Positions 26,975 to 38,639 of a DNA stretch of 64,000 nucleotides are shown piece by piece; positions within the stretch are counted from its first letter, which is position 1; every line of letters starts with the position of its first letter. The position numbers and the translations under genes are program-made. The stretch covers positions 3,075,501-3,139,500 of the forward strand of contig NC_092572.1 of the NCBI RefSeq assembly GCF_037975245.1, in the 5' to 3' direction. This DNA comes from Apostichopus japonicus. Its lineage: Eukaryota; Echinodermata; Holothuroidea; Aspidochirotida; Stichopodidae. The notes under the pieces were generated by a model that was not told the origin of the DNA, did no database searches, and worked only from the letters and a program-made list of their open reading frames with translations.

Positions 26975-26982
26975 CTGTAAAC
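26975..26982. other. target-site duplication, right copy
   Basis: CTGTAAAC, identical to 20050-20057. Confidence 0.9.
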
Positions 26983-27216
26983 TAGGTGAGGCTGCCCTCA
27001 CATAGCATGGTATATCATGGAGCTATAAACAGATATCAAGGCAGTGTCCAGTAAAGAGGAGACTTCAACTGCAATAGCAATTATCTCTTGATAATTTATT
27101 ACAAAATAACAATATGTTAGGAAGTGAGTGGGGTGGGAATTGGGTACAGCATAATGAACACATAAATTGGAATATCACTGTTCCTGTGGCTATGTAAAGG
27201 TCTCTTGGAATTTCTT

Positions 27217-29122
27217 CCCTTACCCAACACGAATAACTATTAAGTATTCGCTAAGTATTCGCTAAGTATTCGAATAGCTATATAGTTGGTATTTCAAAAA
27301 TTTAAGCATTCAGACTTTAGAATAACTAATTGAATACTTAAAATAACTATTCCAATAGGTATTCGAATACTTCTTTCCTTCGAATGCTTAGAGAATGCTA
27401 AATATAGCTATTCCAATAAGTATTCGAACACCTATTTCATTGAATGCCTATTCGAATACTTATTTCCTTTGTAAGATGGTCAGCTCTTACATAAAGTTTT
27501 GTTTTGTACCATAGTTTTACTTGTTTATTAGGTGCATTGTGCACTGAACAGAGGGGCTATACATTTGTACAGTATATTTGTATGTTGTCTTGTGGATTAA
27601 AACCTCTACACTTCTAGCTCTTCTAGGTTGCTAGGCAACTATCTTGTTCTTCCTGGAAATTAGCTCTCACAGGAAATGGGGTCTGTGTGTGTATATTTTA
27701 GTAACAAAGGGAGTTTTGTGAGGGGTATAAGGAGTTAGGCAGTTGGCTATAAGTATCTGAGCAAGGCAGTTGCAAAAGAAGAGAAAGATAGTTTTAATGG
27801 CTGGATAGTTTGTTTTAAACCTTAATTGACATAGTTCAAGTTACTGTAGTCCTTATCATTTTATGGAAGTTGTGATATTCAACTGACAGTCTGGGACACT
27901 ATTTTATTATAAAGGATATTATTTTACAATAAAGTATCTTCCGGGACACCATTTCTTATAGAGGATATTATTTTACTACAGAGGATATTGACATTATTTT
28001 ACTGAAGGATACCCTGCGACACCATTGCTTATAAATTGAAGGATAATACTTTGTTGGGATCGGACATTCATAATACCATTTATTGTGTTTAACTATTTCT
28101 GATGTTGTGGAATATCTGATGTCGTGGAAGATATGATGTCGTAGAATACTTGATGTCACCAGCAGGCCAACTCACCAGAACAGACTTTTAAATTAAGTGT
28201 ATTTACTTTAACATTTGGGTGTGCATCACGACTGTAAGTTACAGTATTTTATTTAATTCTTTGACTGGGCCCAGATCAGCTGAATATTGTTTGTTATTCA
28301 TAATTATAATTTCTTTTGATCCAATCTGGTTGAGTTTTCCAGTTTTGATGTATCTGCTCTGTGTTTGGTCTTCCAACCAAACCCAGAGTTCTCTGATCAA
28401 GAACAAACATTTTTCTTCAGTGGCTAACACCCTTACACTTTGAACAGCGCAAAAATATTTGAAATATACAGCGGAGGATTTAATAGCTGAAGCGTTTCCA
28501 AAATTTCATCGATCATATTCATAAGACCTACTGTTTTAGTATTCTGTGCTTAATACTTCATTTCAAATAGATATTTATTCCTTGTGAATGTTATTCAACT
28601 TTTAATAGCAGATTTAATCAAGAAGCTAGGACAACAAGCTGGCCAAATTCCTAACTCTCCTTACTTGGAACTAATTAGCATACAAGTATTCAATAAGTAT
28701 TCAAGTAAGTATTCAGAAACCTGTTAAGCCTTCATAACATAACTAATTAGCATACAAGTATTCGAATACTAGCGAATAAGTATTCGAATAACTATAAGTA
28801 TTCGTCAGAGCCGAATTATTTAAATGAGCGAATACTTATATGTAAATGAGCTAAGCATTCAAATAGCTATTCCAAAAGCTACTCGAATACCTATTCGAAT
28901 AGCTATTCGAAGAGCTATTCGAATACCTATTCGAATACCTAACAGGTATTCGAATACTTAACTCATTTACATAATTCGGCTCTGACGAAGGCTTATAGTT
29001 ATTCGTATTAGTATTCGAATACTTATTTTGTACTGTGTGTTATATGGTTGATTTTCTGAATACTAAGGAAATCTTTGAATACTTATCGAATACTTATCGA
29101 ATATATTCGTGTTAGGTAAGGG
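27217..29122. mobile_element. palindromic element with TATTCGAATA-rich ends
   Basis: The left end CCCTTACCCAACACGAATA is answered at the right by the inverse of CCCTTACCTAACACGAATA. Both ends continue as several hundred bases of GTATTCGAATA-type words that can pair with each other and within themselves (27230-27475 and 28680-29110). The interior (27480-28650) contains a short array of GGACACYATTTTATTATA-like units (27890-28030) and no coding motif. The candidate target duplication AATTTCTT / ATATTCTT matches only 6 of 8, so the borders are tentative. Confidence 0.7.
28806..28984. mobile_element. 179-bp hairpin element nested in the TATTCGAATA palindrome
   Basis: It starts CAGAGCCGAATTAT and ends ATAATTCGGCTCTG, and longer inverted flanks continue outside (CGAATAACTATAAG on both sides). 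The first eight bases, CAGAGCCG, equal the tip of the 6.9-kb element. It could be a nested MITE or simply the hairpin centre of the surrounding element. Confidence 0.55.
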
Positions 29123-29282
29123 TTTATATTCTTGCAAGGCAAAAGTTAATGAGTAAAATGTTTTGTGCAATACAGAGGCCCGGTAAAGATAGTACAGTAG
29201 ATATGCATTGAGAATGTTTCAAGTAAATCATTAATTCCAGGTGGGGTTCCTCATAAAGGTACAGTATGCTGTATTGGCCCCA

Positions 29283-29520
29283 AATATGATAGACATTCAA
29301 ATATGGTCACCTTTGGTCAAATTTCTTAAACCTTTTTTTATTTCAAACTTCGAGGAAATTTCCTAACTGGGACATTTAGTCATCTTGTGTGTTCCTTAAT
29401 TAACAACTTCTGAGCACAGTTTGTATAGTGAAGACCTCCATGAAAGTACTTTTTGAAAACTTCTCGCAGTTATAGCATGCTATAATTTGGGGCCTATACT
29501 GACTACCTTTAAAGCCAAAA
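29283..29520 (+). repeat. dispersed repeat, copy B
   Basis: Same-orientation relative of 2821-3030, including AAAGTACTTTTTGAAAACTTC and TATAGCATGCTATAATTTGG. It begins about 160 bp after the end of the TATTCGAATA element. Confidence 0.7.
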
Positions 29521-32500
29521 GTTTGACTAATCTCTGTGCCAAAATACCCCAAAAGCATGGACAAGTATTGTCTATAGTGGCTGACACTGGGAACCACCAC
29601 CTCTCAGTCAGCACTTTGTAGTACGTTAGGGTGGAGATGGAGGGGGTATCTGACTAAAACTGAGAGGTGTTTACAATTAGAAGCATAAACACAGTATGTC
29701 TTCTGGGAAACAATATTCTTGATAATGTTACAAGCAAATCATTTAAAACAAAGAAGAAATGGAGACTTAACTTTAAACATGAAGGTAACATATGGGTTTT
29801 CTTTCCTGACCAATGCAGTAAGTACAAGGCACCTCTCAATATGTGAAATGATTGTGTTTATCTCATTGTTTTAATTTGTTCTATACTTCTAGAAATAATT
29901 AAAAATTCATTGAATTCAATGCAACATACTCATGGTTTCGTGGGCAATGACTTTGTGTAATACCCTGTAATACCCAGGACACCTTGAAGCAGGAGCCACG
30001 ACAAAGCAAAAACATGAGAAATGATCTGCAGAAAGTTATGAACAGTTGTTGATTTTTTTTTTTAACTTCCTGAAATCTACGAAATATATTGTATTGCGTC
30101 CTAACTATTTGTTTATTTTACTACATTTTATTCATGTAGGCACCAATTCAATACAAAGTGTTTTACTTTGACAAATGCCTTGGCGATGAAAACAGTTGCC
30201 AACAACATCTGAAGTACAGTGGTTTGGAGCATTCAGTGTTTATGCGGTCCAAGCATGTTACAGCATTTGTTGAGTAAAATAGTGAACCAGAATAACTTGC
30301 ACACATCCATTAAGAAAAGCGGAGGGGTGAGGTGTGGAAGGGTGGGCGGGTCAAGAGTTTCAGGTACACCAATCCATGGGCAGCTTAATGTATAAATGCC
30401 TTAGTTATTGTCATTCTTATTGTTGTTATTATTATTATTGTTGTTGTTACTATGATTAGGCTTCTCTTATTATTATAAATTTCAGATACATAACCTGGCA
30501 TTTTTCAATGCTTGAAGCCTTAACGTGTTGAGATGTTTCATCCTATCAGACCAACCTATGAGAGGTTATTGAGCACCCCCCCCCCCTACTCCCCTTGGCA
30601 GTAGTCTACTGCATGATGTTGGTGTGAAGAAGAGTTTTGCCTGACCATTGCCTTTTCCAAACTTAAATGATCGGGCTGTTGTCTAGCATTAGGAGGGCTG
30701 TTGTAGGTGCAGCTATCCGTGATTTCCATACAAAAACAGTTGGGTATGGGGGAGGGGGCAAAGTGGAAATGTTATATATAAATCAGCCTCCCTAGAGAGG
30801 GTCCAGTTTGAGGGAATGAAAGAGAGGCTTACGGGGGGGGGGGGGGGGGGGCGGGGGGTTGTGGAGACACACCCAAAATGTTCTGCTCAGAATGCTGTAG
30901 GAGTTACAGTGTGAAGGCTGACCAGTTGCAATAGACCCCCCCCCCCACCTTCCCAGTGGTAACACTTCAAAGATCAATATTTAAGTTTTCTTTTCCTTCA
31001 CAAAAAAAAAGTAAAGTACAACTTCTTCTTCATAACACCTAGTCTTCGACTTTCCTTGTTTCATGCCGTGGCATCAATCCCTTTAATCTAATTTAGCACT
31101 CATTTAGCAATCAGGAGTTCGGATTGTAGCAGATTGAATTGTTTGTCACCTTATCTAAATATTCAATGCGACAGCATCATGGTTTGCTAGTGACCGTGTC
31201 CAAAGAATGCAATAGCTTTGTGACATAGTTGTCACAACATCAAATGATGTTATAGCATCACAGGCAATTGGGTTCATCTAATAATTTTAAATTATTTTAT
31301 GCTAGAGAGCACCATGACAAGATTTCAGTCCCTTCCGTAATAATAAAAATGTCAAGAATGGGGATTTTCATTCATCTGTCAATAATAGTTAATGAAATAA
31401 ACAATCAAATACCATTATCAATTGCGACTTGAGTTTATTGAAATCACCAAGTACAGTCCTCTTGTTGCAATGTTACCAGATTAAATTGCACTTATTTAAC
31501 ACAGATATACTATGATATCACTATCATAACAAAACAAATTGCTGCTTTTCCCAGAAACTAGATAGGCAAGCAAAAAGCACACATACTTATTTACATATGA
31601 AACACAACCAGCTATGTTATTTCCAAGATACATTTGGCATAGCAAGGTACTGTCAATCAGAATTAAAACATTTCATGGTTCCTTGCTGCTGCTCATTGAT
31701 TAACAGGGAACACTCCAAGTATGTAATGATGAAGCAAGATCAATAATTGCCTTAAAAAGCCACACCTCCTCATAAATACACACGTTATCAATTGTAACAC
31801 ACATCGCCATGTGTAAGCTACATATCAATAACACACTCACCTTTGATGAAACAGTGACTTATGGTTGTCTACTGTAGGTTTAACCCTGTGACCTCATTAA
31901 TATTCATGATATGAGCACCAAAATCAAAATTTTTATCAACTAATTATGGACCACCCACCCACCTACCAAATATAGCATTGATCAACCATAGCCCTTGTTG
32001 AGTTATCGTGCATACAAACTTAAGTGTCACACACATATACACACACCCTCACCGACCTGACTACAAAGGTTTCTTTGCTTTCAGCAAGGAACCAAAACTA
32101 CAAAATGCCATACACGAAATGCACATAAATTTGAGTTTGCTGTTGTGTTTGATCCAGGCACAATGCAACATGATATTTCTTGTTACTTAAACAAAGAGGT
32201 AATTGCATACCCCCTTGACAGCAAGGAAATGTTAATTGACTGTCAAGACTGACTGAAACCACAGAATGTTTAACATACAATGGGTGGGTTAATTTACTGC
32301 AATGTTCAGAAAATACATAATATGAACCCTGCTGAAGGATAACTATTTCATGCCACAACAAATACCTTTTCACAGTGAAAAGAAATTTTTCAGACTAAAT
32401 AGATCTGTCAATAAATGAACAGAACATACTGTATGTCACCTGTGATTTGCAAAGGGCATATTTCTATAGCGTTTTAATGTTAAGATTTGTTATTTATTTT

Positions 32501-33897
32501 AACATTGTTTCCTTGTTATTAGTAGCTAGTATGAAGATGCTGAGTTACAATAGTTCATGTGGCATAGCTGCATGGTTCGAGCTAAAAGTTACATTCCAAT
32601 ATGGGAGAGTCTTAAAAATATCCAGTTACTCAGGATTACACAAGTATTTTACAATATACTGTGCTTGCTATCCATTAACCAGGTGCCACTCCATTAAAAA
32701 TGGAATAACAACATTTTGCTCCTGGGTCTTCTTTCATACGAAGCATCCATTATCATGATGGCAACTTCCATAGACCAGTCATGGAACCATGCAAAATACA
32801 GTAGTTTGTGTGTCATTGAGTGCAGCTTTACTTTCCTTTCCAATGTTTGTGGTTGTGCTTCTACTGCCAGTACTATCCTTTGTTATCAGCCTGTTAACTA
32901 TCATTGACATCTACTGCCAGGGTGTGTTGTCAGTAAACCATCTTTTGATAGATTAAGGCCAGACTGGATAGTCATTGGACTGACAAATCTTGCATACTTC
33001 ATTATTAATGATCTTTGGTCACCATTAATTAACTTAATTCTGTTTTCAATTGTAGTGTCATGACTCATGAACCTTTAGCTATGATTTTGAAATGGCCAAT
33101 GACCAACTGCATCAGAACTGATGATGGAATGCAAGTTCTTGATTATTTGACCAAATGCCTTTGAATGACATATGAAGTTCTCTTGGATCTCATGCTCATC
33201 ACCTGTCACAATTTTATAAAAATAGCCCAACACCCTGTCCAAATTTAACAAGGATCTCAATCACTGCAGTTTACAAAGTAATTACAAACTGAGAGCTTCC
33301 AAATTCATCCACAAAAGTCGATGAAATACGTATAGCCTAAGTACTGAATAAGATGTGGAGTGATTATACTTGGTAATATTTTTCAAACTTGCAGACAATA
33401 CACTGCACATTGTTTTACGGTGTACATAGGACAAACAATGGGGCATTAGACATTGTGTGAATCACCTTTGGGTAAGCACCACCCCCTTCCCCCTTGGATC
33501 CACCAGTACAAAACTAAGTATTGATCCTAGGCCCTACCATAGGGTAGTAATCATTATTAAAATACCAGAGTGAATAGCCGTGTATGATGCTGGCAGTACA
33601 GTTTGCAGGCCTACTGTAAGGATAAGGCTTACACAGTTACATCGTGCTTTTCAGTATACTGTAGCTTCCATCCTAGGACCATATAAAAGACTGGAATACA
33701 TTATCCTCGGCCGTTAAAGAGAGCCCTAGTTTTGAGGTGTTTAAAACAAGATTGCCCACACATTATTATTACTGTAGCTCTGCTGCGCTGCACACCAACA
33801 TCCTCGTTGTGTTACCCGAGAGGGGTTTTTAACCAGTTTCTTTCAGAAACAGAAACATTCCTATTCCTTACAGTTACGCCTAGTAAACTGAAAGGCT
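29521..33897. other. no gene recognised
   Basis: No exon is supported. A TTG/ATT trinucleotide repeat lies at 30419-30455, a G run at 30833-30858 and C runs near 30570 and 30938. The segment 31740-32110 weakly resembles 3540-4000. Confidence 0.35.
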
Positions 33898-34491
33898 TCA
33901 TAATTGACGCACCCCCGTAATTGACGCACCTTCAGTTATTACTAGCAATGATACAGCAGGCAACCGAAACTTTTTACAGCGATGCAGAATTACATATTTC
34001 ATGAGTATGAATCCATTTCAGCTGTATTTGCTGACCAAATTGAGGTATTTATTACGCTTTTAACACCCTCCCCACAGTTTTACATGTTTTTTTGACATTT
34101 GGGAATATACAGTACTCCCAAAAAATAACCAAAATTACTTCAATATGATACAACTACTCTCTGGGACCTGACCAGTCTGAGCTTAGAGGTTCAGAAGAGC
34201 ATAGCAAACAGCATCCAAAGTCAGTGGATGTACAGTATACTTACTGTAGGTCTACACTACAGTTAGCTTATCGACGAATGTGTCAATTTAGGGGTATGAA
34301 AGAACTTGACACAGCAGACATTTTGAGGTCAAATTCTTCTCAATTGTACGTTACGTAAGCACAGAACAATAATATATTGAGATCATTACATTTCTGAGGA
34401 ACTACACATATGAAAAATGCATGCAGTTGAGTGATTTTGATTTTATGTTGACAGACATCGTCAATCCAATCCCTAAGTGCGTCAATTATGA
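33898..34491. mobile_element. 594-bp MITE, TCATAATTGACGCAC ends
   Basis: The 15-bp ends TCATAATTGACGCAC and GTGCGTCAATTATGA are perfect inverse complements. A second copy of AATTGACGCACC follows the left end immediately (33918). The interior has no coding region. The target duplication is not clear. Confidence 0.65.
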
Positions 34492-34911
34492 GCCCACCAT
34501 GCTACTGTACTAGTAGCATGGACCCTTCGAAGTTCGGAAACCTAAGCTTTGAAACACCCCAAAACTATAACTTCCTTTTATTGACAAATACTGTATGTGA
34601 GTATATTCTTGCACACGGTCGGTTTGGAGAGAAACACACTGTAGTTTTTCGTGAAAGTGGCTCTTACTGTAGGTTTTCATGGTGAAATCGTGTATTTCTT
34701 AGGGGTGTCCGAGTTAGTTAGCCTACTACTGCTAGTAAGTAATAGGTAGGCTATGTCGAAATTCTGACTTCTTCATCACGCCCGAATCGACCGCTCGCGA
34801 TTTCTCTATTTCTATGCTCCTTCAACTTAACTATACACGCTTGAAGTCGGGCTGGAAGTCGCCATTCTTCTCGTTTACGCTTTGCACTTTGAGTCTGTTT
34901 GAAGTTATGCA
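34492..34911. other. no gene recognised
   Basis: No supportable feature. Confidence 0.3.
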
Positions 34912-35070
34912 CAGGGGAGCGATAGCTCCCACCAGTCTATGGAACGCGAATAGGGCAAACTTATTTCGTTGCTAAGTTTAACGGAATTTTAGACATCAAC
35001 GTCACGAGTTTGAGCAACAGCATGGTAAAACAGCAGCAACAACTTTAGTTTAGGCAACAACAAACTTTGA

Positions 35071-35142
35071 TTAGACAACGAAATCAGTTTGCCCTTTTCG
35101 CGCGTGGACGCGCGAAAAGGGCAAACTGATTTCGTTGTCTAA
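35071..35142. repeat. perfect 34-bp hairpin with a 4-base loop
   Basis: 35071-35104 pairs without mismatch with 35109-35142 around the loop TGGA; the stem top is CGCGCG. The stem sequence carries AGTTTGCCCTTTTCGCG, which is also present in the outer arms (GTTGCCCTTTTCGCG, 36568-36590). The hairpin is therefore a folded-back copy of the element's own arm sequence. Confidence 0.95.
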
Positions 35143-35267
35143 ACTTACGTTGTTGCCATAGGCGCTGTTCAACAATTGCTTTACCACGTGGGCTTCATAA
35201 TGATTACTATACGCAGGGGGTTGGTTCTTACGAAGATCTAGAGAGGACATGGTAAAAAAAAATTATT

Positions 35268-35365
35268 ACGTACGTACGTAATATTTATTACGTACGTACG
35301 TAATATTTATAACGTACGTACGTAATAAATATTACGTACGTACGTAATATTTATCACGTACGTAA
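35268..35365. repeat. ACGTACGT palindrome array, left
   Basis: About five units of the type ACGTACGTACGTAATATTTATT, each itself self-complementary. Confidence 0.92.
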
Positions 35366-35889
35366 GGTACGTGATAATTTTACGTTATATACTGAAGATA
35401 GTAAGAAGTGGCGGTTCGCGGTACGTACATACTGTAACATATTTGTCAACATGCAAGATACGTATACCACAGAAGTCAAGCTTATACTTATAGTTAACTA
35501 AAAAATGCCGTTGACAGACAATTGGTACGTTCGTTCGACTAACACCACATTAATGTATGTGCTTAGGCTTGCCACAATATAAAAATCTCCACATCCACAA
35601 TGTCTGAATGTTTCATGCGATACAAGAAAAGGCTCCTCAGAATGCGCCTGAGATGTCTTTCGCCTAGCTATTATCCGATGCTTTGCTGTCAAAGTAATAA
35701 AGGATTTCCTTCTGGCTAAACCCTAAATTAATGTGCATACGAACAAGTTCATCCCTCTCCATCTTTGATATGAAGATGTATCACCCGCAGTATACAACGT
35801 AGGCTCGCTTACGTTAGACAAGTGTTAACATAGGCTATATCACTAAACACGTACGTATACGTAGGCCTACATTCGTTATAATTATTAAA

Positions 35890-36125
35890 TACGTACGTGA
35901 TAATCCCTACATAAGTACGTAGTAATTATTATGTACGTACGTAGTAATTATCACGTACGTACGTAGTAATTTTGACGTACGTACGTAGTAATATGACGTA
36001 CGTACGTGATATTATTACCTACGTACGTAGTATTATCACGTTCGTACGTGATAATTATTACGTACGTACGTACGTACGTACGCACGTACGTACGTACGTA
36101 GTATTATTACGTACGTACGTAATAT
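35890..36125. repeat. ACGTACGT palindrome array, right
   Basis: About ten variant units of the type ACGTACGTACGTAGTAATT. They include a pure (TACG)n stretch at about 36060-36100, interrupted by one CGCACG. Confidence 0.92.
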
Positions 36126-36634
36126 TTTCTTTTCTTTTTAACCATGTCCTCTCTAGATCTTCGTACGTTCTTGCTGCATGGGTTTAGGAAAACAGTCCTG
36201 TGGACAAGGCCGCCTTGGTTCTTCACATATACGGGAAGTTACTAGAGGAGCAAATGTGCCGGGTCAGCTCATGTATGTAGCATGGTGGAGAGCGTTGACC
36301 GGCTTGTAATTGGGTCGGGATATGTGTCAATCTTACTGACTATTTCGTAATTGGTCAGTAAATTAAAGACGCGTATGTATATACAGCGCAAGTCGAATTT
36401 CGCGCGAAATGCCCATATTTTTTATATCACGTGATTGGGCAATAACGTTAGTTTAGACAAGCTTAGACAACAACGTAAGTTTAGACAACAACGTAAGCTT
36501 AGACAACAATGTAAGTTTGAGCAACAACATGATAAAACAGCAGCAACAACTTTAGTTTAGACAGCGAAATAAGGTTGCCCTTTTCGCGTTCCATATTCGC
36601 GTTCCATAGACTAGTGGGAGCTATCGCTCTCATG

Positions 36635-37322
36635 TGCGAAAATCCTTTGTTTTCATCTATGGGCGCAGACATCTTGATTAGGGGTGCTTGGCAGCGATTG
36701 GCTAAAACACGAAACTTGATTGGTGCTAACATACAATATCCGGTTACCGCGAACTTCAACTCAATAAATAAGCCATAGTCGTTTCAGTAGAACAAAATCA
36801 ACGGTTGTTTTCGGTTAGTACAATTTATCACCAGTCGGCACTTGATGGTTTCTATGTGTTTGGATTTGGAATGATTTCCTAATTTAAATTATCTAAATCT
36901 TCGGAATGGAACATGAACGAACATAGGCTATACAACATTCTCTCTTATTTCCTGTAGGCTAATGTAGCATTAGGCCTTGGCCTACGTTGTTTGGTGCTAT
37001 AATTTTGTTTATACTGTTTAAGTTTAACTTATATTTTTCTGTATGTACAGTTTCACGTAGTATGAATTTGCCGTTTAATTAAGCGCAGACTTGTAATCAG
37101 AAAAAATAAAAAGTATCTGTTGTTAAGATTTTGGTCTCTATCGTAATGTGTGACGTTATTAAAGTCCTTTAATCCTTAAATTAGTAACATTGATCAACAG
37201 TGGTGATGGTATTACAGATCAACCTTTATAGCTCACTTGACAATTGTAGCTCACCTTGCTCTCACACACCACATATCATTGGAGGAAAACATTTTCTTCT
37301 TTATTTGTCACGTAAGTCACAG
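36635..37322. other. no gene recognised
   Basis: No supportable feature. Confidence 0.3.
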
Positions 37323-37330
37323 TCAGAGTG

Positions 37331-37947
37331 GGGTGTTACTAAAACGAATGACAATTGCGTTACACATAACGAATGACAATATGTTGTACACACTAAAAAA
37401 TTGCGTTGACAAAAACGAATGACAGTAATGACAGCACAGACATTTGCTTCAACCGGATATCACAGTTCAGACTTCGTGGGTATATTAAAGCCACGCAAAC
37501 CGAGTGGACGCGAAGTGCGTGGCTTACAGATCTAGTAAAGTACGAACAAGATACAAACGCACCTTATAGTAAGCGAAATTGTAAGTCTGATTTTAAAAAG
37601 TAAATTTAACATCATTTTCTCGATATTAATTGTTAGAAACTAACAATACTATCTTGAAACGGCTTTACAGAGGTAAATGTCAAAAGCACAGCACTCAAGC
37701 GCATTCTCACAAAAAAAAACTCTCCCTGCACCAAAACCCTGCAACCACGTAACATGCGATTTTCCTCAAATCAATTTTGCGCAGAAAACCAATAACCGCA
37801 TTTACTCCACCCACTCATTATATCTCCACTCACCACTGTCCTTCGTTGTCCTTCGTTGTCATTCGCTGTCATTCGCTGTCATTCACAAATGATATTTAAC
37901 CCTGTACAACGTCAATTGTCATTCGGTCATTCGTTTTAGTTTGTCCC
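37331..37947. mobile_element. 617-bp MITE with exact 8-bp target duplication
   Basis: TCAGAGTG lies on both sides (37323-37330 and 37948-37955). The ends read GGGTGTTACTAAAACGAATG and, on the other strand, GGGACAAACTAAAACGAATG. Inside each end are repeats of CGAATGACA / TGTCATTCG (for example CATTCGCTGTCATTCGCTG near 37860). There is no transposase. The 8-bp duplication fits hAT, Merlin or Mutator-like families; the GGG tip does not decide between them. Confidence 0.9.
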
Positions 37948-38033
37948 TCAGAGTGTGCCATTTTTAACATAATCTGTGTTGTCATAACTCTTCTCATACA
38001 GTAGCTCTTCTTCTCATAGCTCAGCTTCCACCC

Positions 38034-38580
38034 ATCTCTGACATCAAAGTTATCATGCAACAGGTTTCACAACAAACAGCTGCACGTTCATGGACAAGTA
38101 TTACCTTCAAAGACACGGGACTGCCATGGATATATACCGTGATGGCTCCTTCGTTTGCCTGTCTGTTAATGCCTAGCCTTGAAGAACGAATGCTCAGTAC
38201 AGCTCCCTGCCGTCCTCTTATCTGGTGGTGCTACATTGATTATTGATAACATCTTCGTTTGGACCAGTGCTGAGGAAAGCCTGCTCACCTTCATCAATCA
38301 CATCAATTCTTTCCACAGCACCATCAAATTCACCTCTGAGTGCTTTCACCAACAGGTTAACTTATTCAATGTGACCGTTTGCAAGGAACACAGTTCTATC
38401 TCTACAGACAAGTACACACCAAACCCACAGACACACACCAGTATCTCCATTCTTCAAGCTGCAATCCCTGTCACTGCAAGTCTGGAAAGCACTTTGTCGC
38501 TTTTGCTCTAGCAATTCCTCTTTGTTTCGCCATGTACAGATGCTTTGGAAAAACACCTTACTGCCAGGGGCCATAGTGCC
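38034..38580 (+). pseudogene. Penelope-like element reverse transcriptase remnant
   Basis: Three overlapping frames read successively as parts of a Penelope-type RT: MAPSFACLLMPSLEERMLS (from 38142), then IIDNIFVWTSAEESLLTFIN followed by HINSFHSTIKFT (38235-38330), then KPTDTHQYLHSSSCNPCHC (from about 38417). The order and spacing fit the RT palm and the segment after it. The catalytic Y-x-D-D region (about 38230-38245) is broken by a frame change and a stop. No endonuclease domain is seen. It is a short dead fragment about 750 bp upstream of the first exon of the Ig gene. Confidence 0.7.
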
Positions 38581-38639
38581 AGAGGGTGTGTGAAGCCAAT
38601 CTGAGAGTCCGCTCTCTTTCCAGGTCATGCACTGTGTAA

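Larger units (their letters stand above)
35230..36164. mobile_element. inner fold-back element rich in ACGTACGT palindromes
   Basis: The ends ACGAAGATCTAGAGAGGAC and its inverse are perfect over 24 bp (to CATGGT). Flanking words TGGTTCTT and ACGTTCTT share six bases and may be a decayed 8-bp target duplication. Next to each end lies an array of short palindromes, TTACGTACGTACGTAATA at the left (35268-35365) and a longer set at the right (35890-36125). The middle (35400-35880) looks unique. No transposase is present. Confidence 0.85.
34912..36634. mobile_element. outer fold-back element with GAGCGATAGCTCCCA ends
   Basis: The left end reads GAGCGATAGCTCCCACCAG and then CTATGGAACGCGAATAGGG. The right end is its inverse (CTAGTGGGAGCTATCGCTC at 36612-36630). 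Both arms then carry words of the type TTTAGACAACAACGTAAG and AAAACAGCAGCAACAACTTT. The element contains an inner fold-back element at 35230-36164. No coding region is present and no target duplication is clear. Confidence 0.8.

Noticed and set aside
35268..36125. CRISPR-like array of palindromic repeats
   Set aside because: The host is eukaryotic, units are contiguous without unique spacers, and the array lies inside a fold-back transposon.
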